From contig JAREIK010005357.1 in NCBI GenBank assembly GCA_029783825.1, positions 1 through 64,000 of the forward strand: 64,000 nucleotides of DNA. The letters run 5' to 3'. Of the stretch, positions 37,650 through 50,200 are shown piece by piece. The notes under the pieces were generated by a model. The model had not been told where the DNA came from and did not search any database. It saw only the letters and a list, made by a program, of their open reading frames with translations. A program made the position numbers and the translations under genes. Each line of letters begins with the position of its first letter. Position 1 is the stretch's first letter. The stretch comes from Sapria himalayana. Taxonomy: Eukaryota; Streptophyta; Magnoliopsida; Malpighiales; Rafflesiaceae.

Positions 37650-37757
37650 TTGTTGTTATTGTTATTGCTACTGCTGCCACTACCGCCGTAATTGCCATTG
37701 CCACAAATACCACCGCCGTTGCCGCCATTGCTGCTGATACCGCCACTACTACTGCTA
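37650..37757. repeat. Imperfect (GCC/ACT)n trinucleotide repeat
   Basis: A run of GCT/GCC/ACC/ATT triplets (GTTGTTATTGTTATTGCTAC onward). A Gly/Ser/Asn-rich open frame on the minus strand and an Ala/Thr-rich one on the plus strand arise from the repeat and are not credible genes. Confidence 0.7.
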
Positions 37758-38264
37758 CACAACCATTGCTAATAATAAAAGTAGGGCGGGTGATGATGCT
37801 CGACTGATGGACTTGAGATTGAGCGAGTTTTTGACGAGGCGGTGAGCTGCTTCTCCCAAAATAGGACCCGATATTCCTCCTGGACCAGAATTACATGACA
37901 CTACATGAGCATCATCATCATCATCATTCTAAGACTTAGTACAATTAGAACCAATTATTGCAGAACCTAGAGCAAAAAAACTTATTTACTCATACCTTTG
38001 CTTTGTACCATGTGATAATTGCATATTAATACAATTACTAAGATTTTTAAGACCAACTTCTAGCTTCCTGGCTAGCCAGGACTAGAAATATCATCATCTC
38101 ACTTCTTTAGGAAAAGTCTAATATCCATGGCTTTTGTTACCTACATTAGTGAGCAAAGCACGATGATGACCATACCAGCTTGAGCAATTATATATTTAAA
38201 AGTGTGTATGTGTGTAAATCGGTGTGTACGTATGACAATATATACATGTCCTCAAATAAATATA

Positions 38265-38600
38265 TGCACCCACTTATGTATATACTCAGTATATACGTAT
38301 GTATATACTATAGTATAAAAGTATGTATATACTATAGTATAAAGTATGTATATACCGAGTATATACATACGTATATACTATAGTATATAAGAACATATAT
38401 ACTGAGTATATACATACAAATATACTCAGTATATATGAACATATATACTCTATATATACGTACAAATATACTTAGTATATACGAAGATATATACTCGGTA
38501 TATACGTACTTATATACTTAGTATATACGTAGATATATACTTAGTATATACATATGTTTATACCAAGTATATATGTACGTACATACTGTAGTATTATATT
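38265..38600. repeat. Palindromic minisatellite, ~30-bp units
   Basis: About eleven tandem units, each centred on a self-complementary core such as TATACTCAGTATA, TATACTTAGTATA or TATACTATAGTATA, spaced about 30 bp by linkers like CGTATGTA or GTACAAA. Similar looser sequence lies at 37460-37640. It is not present at the equivalent place in copy B. Confidence 0.8.
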
Positions 38601-38619
38601 TACGTATATATAATCACAT

Positions 38620-38880
38620 AGCCTTAGATGACACACACATTTTTACTTTCATGCAAATACGCATACCATCAAAGACAACATAACAAAATAATATATGACT
38701 TAATAACACGCATATAGGTCTCTCAGGCATGGTGAGCATTTCTAGTTCTTTTTCCTCTAGTACTCCACGCAAATAGAGAACATTGTTACATATGCACATG
38801 GAGTATAACATACTATATTTACAAAGCAAAAACTGATAACAAGTAGTCACAGATCTGAACTGCGACGACACATATCTGCA
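38620..38880 (-). other. Family-conserved 3' segment of copy C
   Basis: Matches copy B 27420-27640 in reverse complement, including CATGCCTGAGAGACCTATAT and a GTATGCGTATTTGCATGAAAG block. An open frame of 89 codons on the minus strand is not conserved in copy B, where the same frame is broken, so I do not call it coding. It lies between the coiled-coil exon and the 3' terminus and may be an intron or 3' UTR of the TNP1-like gene. Confidence 0.5.
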
Positions 38881-39549
38881 CAAAATAAGGGTGTCAAGAC
38901 AAACCTACATTTGCGTGGAATTAATATTTTTGGTTCATCTCACAGCTTCAGAAGCTAATGTGTTGTTCCCAGAACCATGGAGGACCAGCCAAGGCTTTTA
39001 CATTCCTATAATAGGCTAAAACTCTACCCAAAAAATTTGGAGACACACAAACATATTCACAGATATATAAAAATAGTTATTATAGACATGAACAAACACA
39101 AATTTTGATAGTCATACGGCTTCAACAAAAATATAAAAGATGTCCAGCAATGATGTTTAAAGAGAAAGAGAGTGCAAAAATAAAATGTTTTAGGAATAAT
39201 GAAGATAATAGTAGCTAAGCCTCTGTTTGATCAAGCTGAAATCTATAAATATGGGACCCATTCATTGGAAGGACCGTGGCAATGTCTGAATGCTTTGAAT
39301 CAGAGTTTTTTTATTTGTCTTACATAATGTGTCATGCAAAGATTCATTATTAGATTAATTGGCAAAGCAAAGAACAAAACCAGAATAAAAAATATTAAAA
39401 CCTGCAAAAAAATCTCATCATGTTTTGCTACACAGACAAAAATCAATAACAGTTCAGAAATAATTTTGATACGAAATGATCCTCATAATTAGTAGGAAAT
39501 TTTTGCTAGCCTCTCTTACTTGGTTTAACAGCTGAATATCGAAATGTTA

Positions 39550-40310
39550 TCTATTGCGTCAATGCCCCTAACTATGACTCTATATAGGACATCTATTATT
39601 GCATTACATTCTTAATTTATTTCATCTCATCATTCATTTCTTTAATTTATTACATTTCTTCCATCAAATAAGTAATCTGCTTCTCCTCCTCTTCATTCAT
39701 TTCTTGCATTTCTTCCTTCAAATTAATATACTACTCATCCTTCTATTCTTTAATTACATATATTTTTTCTTCAAATGAGATATATGCTCATCCTTCTTTT
39801 TCATTTCGGTCTCCAAAATTATAATACATTGATTTGTTTCCATTGCTTATTGTTCAACCACCTCATCCACCATTGTTGAGATAGATGAATTAGAAGTATG
39901 ACTACTACAATAAAATGTCACTCCCTTCGAGCCGATGCCATACACTCACTGCTTCTTATGAGCTCCTATGGTCTCCAAATAAATAGGATCATAGTTAATT
40001 GGTTGAAGATCCATGTAACCCTCAACTTATTGATGAGCAACTATCACATGTTCCTCCATTAGTTCTTAAGATAAAATAGAGAAAAATACTATTCTAGATA
40101 TACATAAAATAAAATAAATATTTTGCATTCCAAATAATTTTCAAAATGTACTATAGTATTATAAAATTTTATTAATATAACAAATTCTTATAGCAATCAT
40201 CTAAGACTTATTATCAACAAACTAACCATCCACTTTCTTCACATGCATCTTCCAGAAAATCTCATAAAAATTGGGATCTCGACCCAATTCTTCAGCCTAG
40301 AATATGTTTT
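39550..40310 (-). pseudogene. Copy C TNP1-like gene: end of Transposase_24 and coiled coil
   Basis: Exon-like blocks in order: 40310-40200 ('LGRDPNFYEIFWKMHVKKVD' with stops at two positions), 40072-39930 ('EEHVIVAHQ', a stop, 'VEGYMDLQPINYDPIYLET'), and 39930-39640, a charged coiled-coil stretch ('METNQCIIILETEMKKKDE' onward) with several stops. The block order equals copies A and B. In the En/Spm family the coiled coil mediates oligomerisation of the terminus-binding protein. The gene is clearly inactive. Confidence 0.6.
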
Positions 40311-40425
40311 TATTATGTCATAAAAAACAAATACTCAAAAAATTTAACAAAATTAATAAACCCATGCAGAGATTTTATTAATTGGACTATTAGGACAACA
40401 ACTAAATATATAAATGTTTAAAATT

Positions 40426-41332
40426 TTAAAATTGTACCAAATCTTGAGCATGCTCAATACTCGACTTTGACCCTCCTATGTGTCGACAGATTCTTGTACC
40501 TAGTCCAGCTACCTCATTTCGTCGATTTTTGATGACAATATCTGATTTTTTCTTCACATCTGGCTCCTCCCAATACTTAAGCCAATCGGGCCAGTCGTCC
40601 TCGGATATATAAACATGCATTTCTTTCATATTCTTCAATTTATGGATAAAATCAGAATACCATTGAGCAGTTTTGATCTCCATTAATGACATTATCTTTC
40701 CATCAAATTTGGGTGCCCATGTGAACTGATTCTATATATAGAAAAATCACAAAAGATTTATATTAACAATAAGAACATAATTATTTACAACTTGAATAAT
40801 AACCAACATAATATTTAAGTAATTAGATAATTATTTTTCAATACTTTTGTTTTGTTATATATACCTGAAAGTCATTAAAATAAGACTCTTTTGTTGATTC
40901 AGAAACTTTCTTCCAGGAGAATGCTTTAGAATCAGCTATTTTCTTGCAAGACTTTGTAATTATAGTCGAACACTTGTGAGATGGAATAAAACTATACAGA
41001 TATTTAAATAACATTGAAAATAAGCAAATCATAACGATATAAATGATGGTGGGCTTATATCTGATAATAGTGATAGTAGAGGTCTTAATTATGGTGAATG
41101 GTGATAGAAATGAAGATGGCGATTGTGATGTTGAAATCAGGATATGGTGGGTATGAGATGGTACTGATTTTGCAACATAATGTAACATACTAGATGAATT
41201 TGGTTCATTTCTCCATCCACATCCACTTCCACCACGGTCACGTCCTTTAGGAACCATATGCTGTACAAAATAAAACATAGACCAAATAATAGCGATATGA
41301 TGAACAAGCATGTATTTTTGAATAAAACTCAC
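40426..41332 (-). pseudogene. Copy C TNP1-like gene: N-terminal part and Transposase_24
   Basis: Two open segments separated by an intron-like gap. 41332-40838 includes 'MVPKGRDRGGSGCGW', a Ser/Pro/Thr-rich linker and 'CKKIADSKAFSWKKVSESTK'. 40692-40426 holds 'AQWYSDFIHKLKNMKE', 'DDWPDWLKYWEEPDVKKKSD' and 'RHIGGSKSSIEHAQ', the plant transposase Ptta/En/Spm (Transposase_24) signature. Introns are suggested at 40837-40735 and 40425-40312. The upstream acidic segment (41600-41400) leads into it. The open segments lack stops, but later exons have them. Confidence 0.7.
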
Positions 41333-41399
41333 TGATATATTTCAACAAAATATAGAAAGTCTTTGATAGTTTAATATTATAATAAAATTATAATAGTTT

Positions 41400-41600
41400 A
41401 ATTATCAGCATCACTATCATCCTTCAATGGATCTTCTCATATTTAATCTGATTCCGATAGAAGTTCGAACTCATCTTCAGATAGAAATTCATCATCTTCA
41501 ATTTCTATTAGGACACCATTTGAGTCACATAAATTTTTTGGATCTTCATCTATATGCAAAGGCTCAATATTATTTATGTTTTCTTTATGGAATGCCAGTG
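41400..41600 (-). pseudogene. Copy C acidic segment
   Basis: Reads 'NNIEPLHIDEDPKNLCDSNG' then 'IEIEDDEFLSEDE' and 'LLSESD' followed by a stop. It parallels copy A 11670-11840. In CACTA genes a short acidic tail follows DUF4216 before the second gene; I assign it to the end of the TNP2 product by position. Confidence 0.5.
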
Positions 41601-41853
41601 TAATATCTAAGTTAGCACTTCTTTGTTGAGATGTTGGTACTTCAAAATTTGATTGTGCTTTGATTTTGCAAATCTCCCATCAATCACTCTAATCATGAGA
41701 TAAACTCGGATATGTATAATAATATACTTGAGCTGCTTGAACTACCATAATAAATATCTCATATTGATTTTATCTGCATTTATGGTTAACATCCACTAGC
41801 TTATAATCTAAATGAATCTTTGTGCCCAGATTTCATGTAGGATCAAACCGCAC

Positions 41854-42060
41854 TCACTTTAATAATACAATCCTGTTATTTTTGAGTCTAGGATACTCCA
41901 ACTCAAAAACTTCTTTGAGTTGACCATAATAATCAATCTCATGTGCACTATAACATGAGTCTTTAATACATATACCACTATTCATTATTGTTTTAGAAGA
42001 ACCGTGCCCAATTGTATGAAATTTATATCCATTAACAAAATGTCCAGGATAGGTTGTCAC
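41854..42060 (-). pseudogene. Copy C DUF4216 domain relic
   Basis: 68 residues with 'GYKFHTIGHGSSKTIMNSGI', 'CIKDSCYSAHEIDYYGQLKE' and 'VFELEYPRLKNNRIVLLK'. This is the DUF4216 pattern (short conserved G-x-G-S-S and 'DYYG.L.E...L.Y' motifs) found C-terminal to TNP2 transposases in plant CACTA elements. The upstream ATG is only the first in the open stretch and not a real start; the domain would be internal. Confidence 0.75.
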
Positions 42061-42396
42061 ATATCAACTTGGGCCTTTACTTAGATTCTAAATAAAAATA
42101 TTTGAATCTCCATTTAAAGGATCAATTGTCTGTGACATAAAGTAAAAAAAAGATATTAACAAATAAAAAATACTAATAAATTAAATAATTCAAAAATTTA
42201 AAATTTAATAATTCTCACATATTTTTTGAACCAATTCACAAATTCAGTTTCTAGCATATAATTAACATCATTGTTGGAAATTACTGGTTGCCTATATTTT
42301 AACTGCTCAACATAAATACTGCACAAATATAAAAAGAGAGAGAATTATGTATATCAATTTTAAATAATTCCTATTAAAGATAAAATTAAATTATGA

Positions 42397-42579
42397 TTAA
42401 ACCTGCAACCATTTTATGTATACATACTCAATATATGATGCAACCTCCTCACAATTAAGTAAAACATAACTCCAGGTTGCTTTGTAGTCTACATCTGTCA
42501 TGCATCTTTTCATTGCTCTTCCAAAATCTCTTCCATGGTACTTGAAGATAGATAGTTTGTCCACAGAATCATTTTCCAT
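42397..42579 (-). pseudogene. Copy C TNP2 C-terminal piece after core deletion
   Basis: Reads 'VDKLSIFKYHGRDFGRAMKR' and 'SYVLLNCEEVASYIEYV'. This resembles the stretch that follows DUF4218 in plant TNP2 proteins ('..FxxxGR..G.....L......A..YVLxNCEEV.PYI'). It sits only some tens of bases from the N-terminal TNP2 part, so the intervening catalytic domain and most of DUF4218 are missing. Confidence 0.65.
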
Positions 42580-42589
42580 AGTATTTGAT

Positions 42590-43165
42590 GCATATAGTCT
42601 TGTAATAAAGGAATTAATGAAAAATAATACATCTTCTTAAATGCAACTTTCAATTTTTGTCGGGTATCAGAACACGAGGTACCTTCTTAAATCAAAGATG
42701 ATCACAAAACTTACAACTAATTAAATCACTATCACCATCCCAATATAATGTACATTCATTGAAACAACAATCAATTTTTTCTACTGGTAGAACCATTCCT
42801 CGTAGTAACTTCTTAGTGTTGTAAAAGTTGTTAGTGATCAAATTATTATCTGGAATATTCTCCTTCATTAGTTTTGTCTCCTGATCAAATAATTTCTCAG
42901 ACAAATGATTTTCTGACTTAATGCTCATAAGTCGAACCAAAAGTGACAAGTATGAATGTGTTTTACAACCAAGCCACAACTTTTTATTTGTAGCTTTAAG
43001 TATTTCATAAAATTTTTGAGCTTCATGATTAGGTGGGTCATCCACATAATTCATTTTAAAGTTAGTACCAACAGCTTTCGTTATCATTCTATTGTATGTG
43101 TTTGATGATTTTTCACCACAAGTAAATGATTCAGTACCCTCATTTTGGTCAATGTTCATAGCCAT
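42590..43165 (-). pseudogene. Copy C TNP2 transposase N-terminal part
   Basis: Open from 43165 to 42692, with 'PPNHEAQKFYEILKATNKKL', 'LGCKTHSYLSLLVRLMSIKS', 'HLSEKLFDQETKLMKENIPD', 'KLLRGMVLPVEKIDCCFNEC' and 'TLYWDGDSDLISCKFC'. This is the conserved N-terminal region of TNP2, including its Cys pairs. After a stop and a shift the sequence continues to a 'YYFSLIPLLQDYMHQ' block (about 42640-42595), the counterpart of the usual 'FPLIPRLQRLY' motif, and then stops abruptly. The catalytic part that should follow is absent. Confidence 0.85.
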
Positions 43166-43420
43166 TGTACTTTCCCCATGACAAATCCATAATTTGGCAC
43201 AAAGCCATATTTAGCCAAATGGTATCTTAGAGTATTTACATCATGAAAAGTAATATTCTGACACTTGTGATGATTACATGGACACTTAATTTTTTCTCCA
43301 TCCATCCATCTCGATTGACTACATACAAAATTGATAAAAGTTTCAAGACCACAACTTAAAAATCTTTATTCAAAATTCCATTCATAATCCTTTTGTACAT
43401 CCACTGACGATTTGAACTAA
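43166..43420 (-). pseudogene. Copy C transposase-associated domain relic
   Basis: Reads 'RQWMYKRIMNG', then in another frame 'WMDGEKIKCPCNHHKCQN' and 'RYHLAKYGF', then after a further shift 'LWICHGES' leading into the TNP2 segment at 43165. This is the plant transposase-associated domain (W-M-Y at the start, C-P-C-x-x-C, H-L-x-x-x-G-F, W-x-x-H-G-E). At least two frameshifts and a stop are present. Confidence 0.7.
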
Positions 43421-43705
43421 TTTTCCCCTGTTTTATTTACAAAAAATAATGCTTAATCATTATTTTAATTTAATCATTCTATTACTTCAAAATATACTAA
43501 TAATTAAATAAAAGTACTTACAGATGAATATTTAAAAATTAAATATCATGAATATCGAGACAATGTGTTTGCAGATTCTACATGAATAAATAAAGCAATT
43601 TTTAGCATAATAAAGATTAATAGATATCATGGTAATACTAGATAAAGGGAGCAAAATATGAAAATGCACAAGAAAGGAAAGCAAAAAAGAAAGACATTTA
43701 AAGTT

Positions 43706-44200
43706 TGAAGGGGGAAGGGAGAGAGAGAGTGTGAGAGAAGGTGGGGAGAGAGAGGGGCAGAGAAATGGAGAGATGGGGAGATAGAGAAAGAGAGAGGGGG
43801 GGAGAGGGAGAGGGGGAAAGAAATGGAGAAAGGAGAAAGAGGGAGAGAGAGGATGAGAGAGAGAGAGAGAGGTAGAGAAAATGAGAGAAGGGGAGAGGGA
43901 GAGAGAGAGAGAGAAAGGGGAGAGGGAGAGGGAGAGAGAGAAAATGGGAGAGGGAGAGAGAGAAAATGGGAGAGGGAGAGGGAGAGAGAGAAAATGGGAG
44001 AGGGGGAGAAAAATGGCTAAAGGGAGAGAGAGGGAAGGAGGGAGAGAGAGAGAGAGAGAGAGAGAACAAGCAAGAAAGGAGAGCGAGAAATAAAATAACA
44101 AGAGAGAGTGTGTGTGTGTGTGTGTGACATAGAAAGAAAAGGAGGAAGAGAGTGACACTGGAAAGAATTAGAGGGAGATAGAGACACACACAGAGAATGT
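43706..44200 (-). repeat. GA-rich (purine) tract of copy C
   Basis: An imperfect (GA)n/(GGGAGA)n tract with a (GT)n run at 44107-44126. It corresponds to the CT tract of copy A at 11329-11627 and lies just 5' of the transposase-associated domain. Leu/Ser/Pro-rich and Glu/Arg-rich open frames across it are repeat artefacts. Confidence 0.85.
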
Positions 44201-44459
44201 AGTGCTAGAATGAGGAATTACATAAAAGAAAAATAAAATTCTTCTGATAAACCTATCAAATATTACATCTTTTGTCATACATAAGTTCATATATGAGCCT
44301 GAGGCCTAGGGCTGAGATTATGAAAGGGTATGCCCCTTATTTGTTTTATAACATATATGAGCCTGAACGATGGACACTCTCATGCTATGTGCTTACATAT
44401 TGTTGATATTATATCTTTTGTCATTTAATTTCAAGTTAGTGCAACAAATTAGTATTATC

Positions 44460-46184
44460 CCATATATAATTATATGTTAGTATACATATAGTAAATATAG
44501 TTATAAATAGTTACATATAGTTAAACATATAGTTATATATAGATATATGCACATAAGTAGTTATAAGTAGATATACATAAATGTATACAAAGTTATAAAC
44601 AATTATATAGATTTACATATATCTATACATATATGTATACATAATAAAAAATAAAGTTATATTTATTTATATAAAATTTTTTATAGTTATACAAATATTT
44701 ATATAAAGTTATACACATATATTTAAATATTATGTTGTATGTTTTTATACATATAAATATAAATATAGTTACATTTGATTATACATATAGTTACACCTAT
44801 AGTTAAACTTATATTTATACATGTATGTATATATATATTTTTATATAATTTCATATATTTATACATATAGTTATGTATAGGTATGGATATACTAAAATAC
44901 ATTTTTTATATTAATATATAAAAATGTATATTAAAAATATGTTGTTAATTATATTTTTAAATATAGTTTTGTATAAAGTTTTTATAGTTATACATATAAT
45001 AAGATATAATTAATTATAGTTATATGTTATTATACATATAATATATATAGTTATAAAAAATTATACATCATTAAATATTTAGTTATATATATATATATAT
45101 ATATTCATACGAGTAGTTATATTTAGTTATACATAAAATATACAAAGTTAGAAACAAATATGTAGAGTTACATATATGTATACAAATATGTATAAATAGT
45201 TAAAAATATAGTTATATTTAATTATATAAAGTTTTATTTCGTTATACACATATAATTAAATAAAATGTTGTATGTTATTATACATGTAATTATAAATATA
45301 GTTACATGTGGTTATACATAAAGTTACACATATAGTTATACTTCAATTTATACATGTAGGTATATATATTTATTCATATAATTTTATATATTTATACATA
45401 TAGTTATGTATAGATATAGATATAGTAAAATATATTTTTATAAACTAATATAAACAAATGTATATTAAATATAAGTTGTAAATTATATATTTAAATATAG
45501 TTATGTATAATGATTTTATAGTTAGACATATAATAAGATACAATTATTTATAGTTATATGTTATTATAGATATAGTATATATAGCCCTAAATATTTTTAT
45601 AATGTTAAACATATAGTTATATATAAATATATTCATACAAATAGTTATACATAAATATATAAAGTTATAAATAAATATTTAGATTTACATATATATATAC
45701 ATTGTTACAAATATATTTATATTTAATTATATATTATTTTATATAGTTATTCAAATATTTATATATAGTTATACATATATTTATATAATTATACACATAT
45801 AGTTAAACATAATGTTATATGTTATTATCCCTATAATTATAAATATTGTTACATGTGGTTATACATATAGTTACACATATAGTTATACTTATATTTATAC
45901 ATATAGGTATATTTTTTTATATAATTTTATATATGCATACATATTTACAAATATAGTTATATTTAATCATATAAAGTATTATATAGTTATACAAATATTT
46001 ATATATAGTTATACACATATAGTTATACATAATGTTATATATTGTTATAAATGTAATTATAAATATAGTTACATGTGGTTATATATATAGTTACACATAT
46101 TGTTATACTTAGATTTATACATGTAGGTATATATATTTTTTCATATAATTTTATATATTTATACATATAGTTATGTAAAGGTAT
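44460..46184 (-). repeat. ~540-bp AT-rich higher-order array in copy C, part 1
   Basis: The marker 'GTTACAT(G/T)TG(G/A)TTATA' recurs near 44767, 45300, 45848 and 46069; the first three are about 540 bp apart and the last interval is shortened to about 220 bp. The sequence is the complement of the copy A array. It is cut by LINE2 at 46206 and resumes at 53231. Confidence 0.75.
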
Positions 46185-46206
46185 AGATATAGTAAAATAC
46201 ATTTTT
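46185..46206. repeat. LINE2 target-site duplication, left copy
   Basis: A 22-bp sequence beginning AGATATAGTAAAATAC and ending ATTTTT. It is identical to 53231-53252. The last bases merge with the poly-T that represents the LINE2 poly(A) tail. Confidence 0.93.
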
Positions 46207-47292
46207 TTTAAAAAGGCTTTTATCATTTATTAAAGAAAACATATCCCTCACTTGTAGGCGGAGGAAAACCTTTACAGCTTCAGAAAACTTAAAAGACATA
46301 CTATTTACAGAGCAATACCCTAGTCAATAATTCAGAGAAGTTATCATTTTCTTAGGATTAGCTGAAGCAGTAACCGCTCTCTGTATGATTCTTCCTTATT
46401 ATATAACCGTGAACAGCAGGAAGTCTTTCCACACCAGCGGCCATATTCGTCTCAGTAGCAGGAGATCTCATGGCAGCAACAGGGAGCTCTCTACATGTGC
46501 TTTGGCAGCGACAGACAGCAACAGGCTTTGGCCGCAACAGACAACAACATGTTTTCCATGATATGTACTCAGTAGAGGCTCTTTATTTGATATTGTCACT
46601 GCATATTTATAGAAGCAGTTTTATCAGCATCCCTAGAGGCTCTTTCACAAGTTTTAGACAGCAGCAGCATCCTCACTGGAGGCTCTTTAGCAGCAGCAAC
46701 AACAATGGATTAGTGCTGCCCTTGTGGTCGGACCTCTATCCCTCCTTTTCTCCATGCGTCTAGCTCTAATCTTCCCATGATTCCAGCCATCTACCTTCCT
46801 CGTGTATTCAATGTCGATCCTATAACAAAACCAAAGAGAAAACAAAAAAAAACAACGACCGTGCCTACCAGAACTTGACACCCTACTACCCTTATTCTTG
46901 ATTAAACTTATACAACATAAGGCAAGCTCCACAGAATTAACGAATTCTCCCCTTTAACATTCTGCAAGGAAAAGACAGAATACATATTGTCCTGCAAGGA
47001 AAATCAAAATACATCCTTTCTAAAGAGGTTATCGAATTCTGCCGAAATGCAGAATTAGCACATATTTTAAGTATGCAGAAATTCTAAATTACATACATAT
47101 TATTTTGACAACCTTACCGTTTAGCTATCCACCATTCTACCAAAATGCAGAATTAATATATCCTACAATGGAATCTCCTATATTTATATCCATTTTGGCT
47201 CAATCTCCATTTTTCCATTCCATTTAATTGTGAGACAGAAATTCTCTGCAATTATGAATTCCCGCACAATCCAGCAAACAGATGAGACTATG
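46207..47292 (-). other. LINE2 3' UTR with CAG/CAA-rich repeats
   Basis: The plus strand shows GCAGCAACA-type repeats at 46470-46710 and three copies of GAGGCTCTTT (near 46576, 46636 and 46679). The 3' tail (46223-46270, containing GGCGGAGGAA) is shared with LINE1. Open frames here are not conserved. No gene is seen. Confidence 0.6.
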
Positions 47293-50200
47293 TCATATCT
47301 TCGTGGTATGTTTATTTGTTCTAATATAAGGAAAACCCATTTTATCTAAACATACTATTCCCTTTAGTTTATTTGGCATGAATTTCTCATTGTAATCTAT
47401 ATCTCCTCTGGTGGTGCCTATTTTAGATAGACTGTCCGCTAGATTATTAGCTTCTCTATATATATGTATTATTGAGGCCTTCAGTTCGTCCAAAAGACTA
47501 AGAATAACTTCTAGATCCTCTTCATACCTCCATAATATTTTCTTATTGATTACTGTATCAACTAGTAATTTTGAGTCTACCTGAACTTCAATGTTTTTAA
47601 AGTTTAGCTGCTTACATATCTCTAACCCTGATTTTAATGCTCTAATTTCTGATTCTAAAGCCGAGGATGCCGTACTAGATCTGGTGAATGCTCTCTATAC
47701 TGTCTCTGTATGATCTCTTATTACCCCACGTCTTCCTGCTATTCCAGTGTCCCTGCTAAAGCTCCCATCCGTATTAAGTGAGAGTTTGCCAACCGGCGGA
47801 GCATTCCACTGTATACATTTAGCCCATTGCTGTTTTAACACTTTGTATGTGAGATCTCATTCTTTCTCAAGCTTCTTTTCTTGTTTCAATTCCTATATTA
47901 CTATCAGTTTTATTATTGATATATTACATATCTCCTTTCTAATATCTTTTATAATTTCTGTTAAATTCATCCTTATATTTTCAAATTTACTTTTGTTTCT
48001 AGATTTCCAAATGCACCAAATAATTAGATGCGGTAGTTTCTGATTAAGCCATTTCCTGGCGGGGCTTTTTATGTTTACTTTTTCCCATTTTTTAACTTTA
48101 TCTATTAATCCATCGTCTATTTTACATATTCTTTTTTCCCCTTCCATCTCTCTCCATATTTCTGCTGCAATGGGTCCATTAGAAAGCAAATGATCAGTTG
48201 TTTCAACAGCTTGTGAACAGCATTCGCATCTTGAAGCCATGTTTATCCCTTTCTTTTGTACATTTCTATCTACCGGTATAGCGTTCATTAATGCCTTCCA
48301 TGTGAAGGAGTGCATTTTTTGTGGGATATTTTCTTGCCATACCCATTTAAATAGAGTTTGAACCGGTTTTTTCTTTCTGACCAAATCTTTTGCCGACTTG
48401 AGGGAAAAGTTTCCTTGTGGTGTTAACGTCCATTTCCAGCCACTCTTCTTTAGTATAGAGTGTGAGTCTACTATCTCTTTTTGCTTTTCCATTGACTTCC
48501 AACTGTTCGAAGCTTTCTTAGAAGTCTTATTTTTATTATCTAAATATTTTACCCGCATATATTTAGCCCATAGATTATCGCTTTCTTTAAGTCTCCACCA
48601 GCTTTTGCAGTCCCAGGCAGCTACCGAGTCCTGGAGGTTCATTAGACCTAATCCTGCTTCCTCTTTCGGATAAAAAATACTTTTTCAGTCCTTCCAGTGT
48701 AGTTTATTTCTGCCTTGTTTTTTACCCCATAAGAAGTTAGCCATTTCTGATTCGAGTTCTTTTATAAATTTTTTAGGGGGATGTATCACTGATAATATGT
48801 GTGTGAGTGTGCTTTGTAATACATGTGAAAGCAGCATAATCCTCCCCCCAAATCCCAGGAGCTCTTATTTCCATCCTGCTATTTTCTTTCTTAGTTTGTC
48901 TTGAAGGTAAGTTAGATATTCTTCCTTCAACCTCCCCTCATATATCGGACAACCTAGATACATTAATGCCCCATTAATTTCCGCAAAACCTGTAATATTT
49001 TTTATTTTATCTACTAACTTTAGTTTTGCATTTTTTGCAAGCATAAACTGACATTTACTTTTATTAACCATTTGGCCTGTCTCTTTTTCAAATATTTGAA
49101 GAAGTTCCATAAGATTCATTAAAGACTTTATGTTAGCATTAGTAAATATTATAAAGTCATCTGCGTAAGCTAAACAACCAATTCTGGGTGTATTCCTTGG
49201 TTGTCTGAATGACATTATTTTACCTTCGGATATTTTCTTATTCAAGTTTCGTATTAATAGTTCTATATAGATATCAAAATAAAGGGGGGATAACGGATCC
49301 CCTTGCCTTAAGCTTTTATTTGGTTTAAATTCCTCACTTAACTTACCATTTACCAGGACTCTTACCCAAGTGCTTGATATACATCTATAAATTAAATCTA
49401 TGGTCAGCTCAGAGAAGCTGAATCTTCTTAACACAAAGCAAAGGGTATCCCATTCCACTCTATCGAAGGCTTTCGATAGATCTAGTTTGACCACTAAGTT
49501 TTTTCCTCTAGATTTACCTCCTATTTATTTCATCATTTCTGATGCAAGTTTTATATTTTCAATCATTAATCTATTTTTAACAAAGCCCATTTGTTCCTGA
49601 GATATTATTATATGTAAAATTAAGCTTAGCCTATTTTGTAATATTTTGGCCAATATTTTATACATAGCATTACATAAACTTATTGGTCTATAATCCTCAC
49701 ATTTCTGTGGTGATTATTTTTTTGGAATAAGTACTATATAAGATTTTGCCCATGATTTTGGGATTTCCGCACCTACAAAAAAACTTGCAATTGCAGGGAC
49801 TAGCTCAGTTTTAATCGTATTCCAGTTTACTTGATAAAAATAATTATTCCAACCATCTGGTCCTGCAGCACTATCTTTATCCAGACTGAATACAGCTTCC
49901 TTGACTTCTGGTTCTTCTGGGATCAATTCTATTAATTGGTTTTGATCTTCCGTAATGGTCGCCCTAATCTCTTGCATTAGAGAATTATCTGTCCTACATG
50001 ACTGACTACATAGTTGATTTTCAAAGAAATTTTTAAAGAGAGCACCTATTTCCTTTTCATCTTCTACCCATTTTCCTTCATTATTTATTAGTCCTTTAAT
50101 TTTATTTTTTTGAGATTTTATTTTAGACATATTATAACAAAATTTAGTATTGCGATCACCATCTTTTAACCATTTTATTTTTGCTAGTTGTTTCCAATAA

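Noticed and set aside
37472..37807. Gly/Ser/Asn-rich (minus) and Ala/Thr-rich (plus) frames
   Set aside because: Both arise from one trinucleotide repeat at 37650-37757.
38265..38600. CRISPR-like regular repeat spacing
   Set aside because: The units are tandem variants of one AT palindrome without unique spacers, inside a plant transposon.
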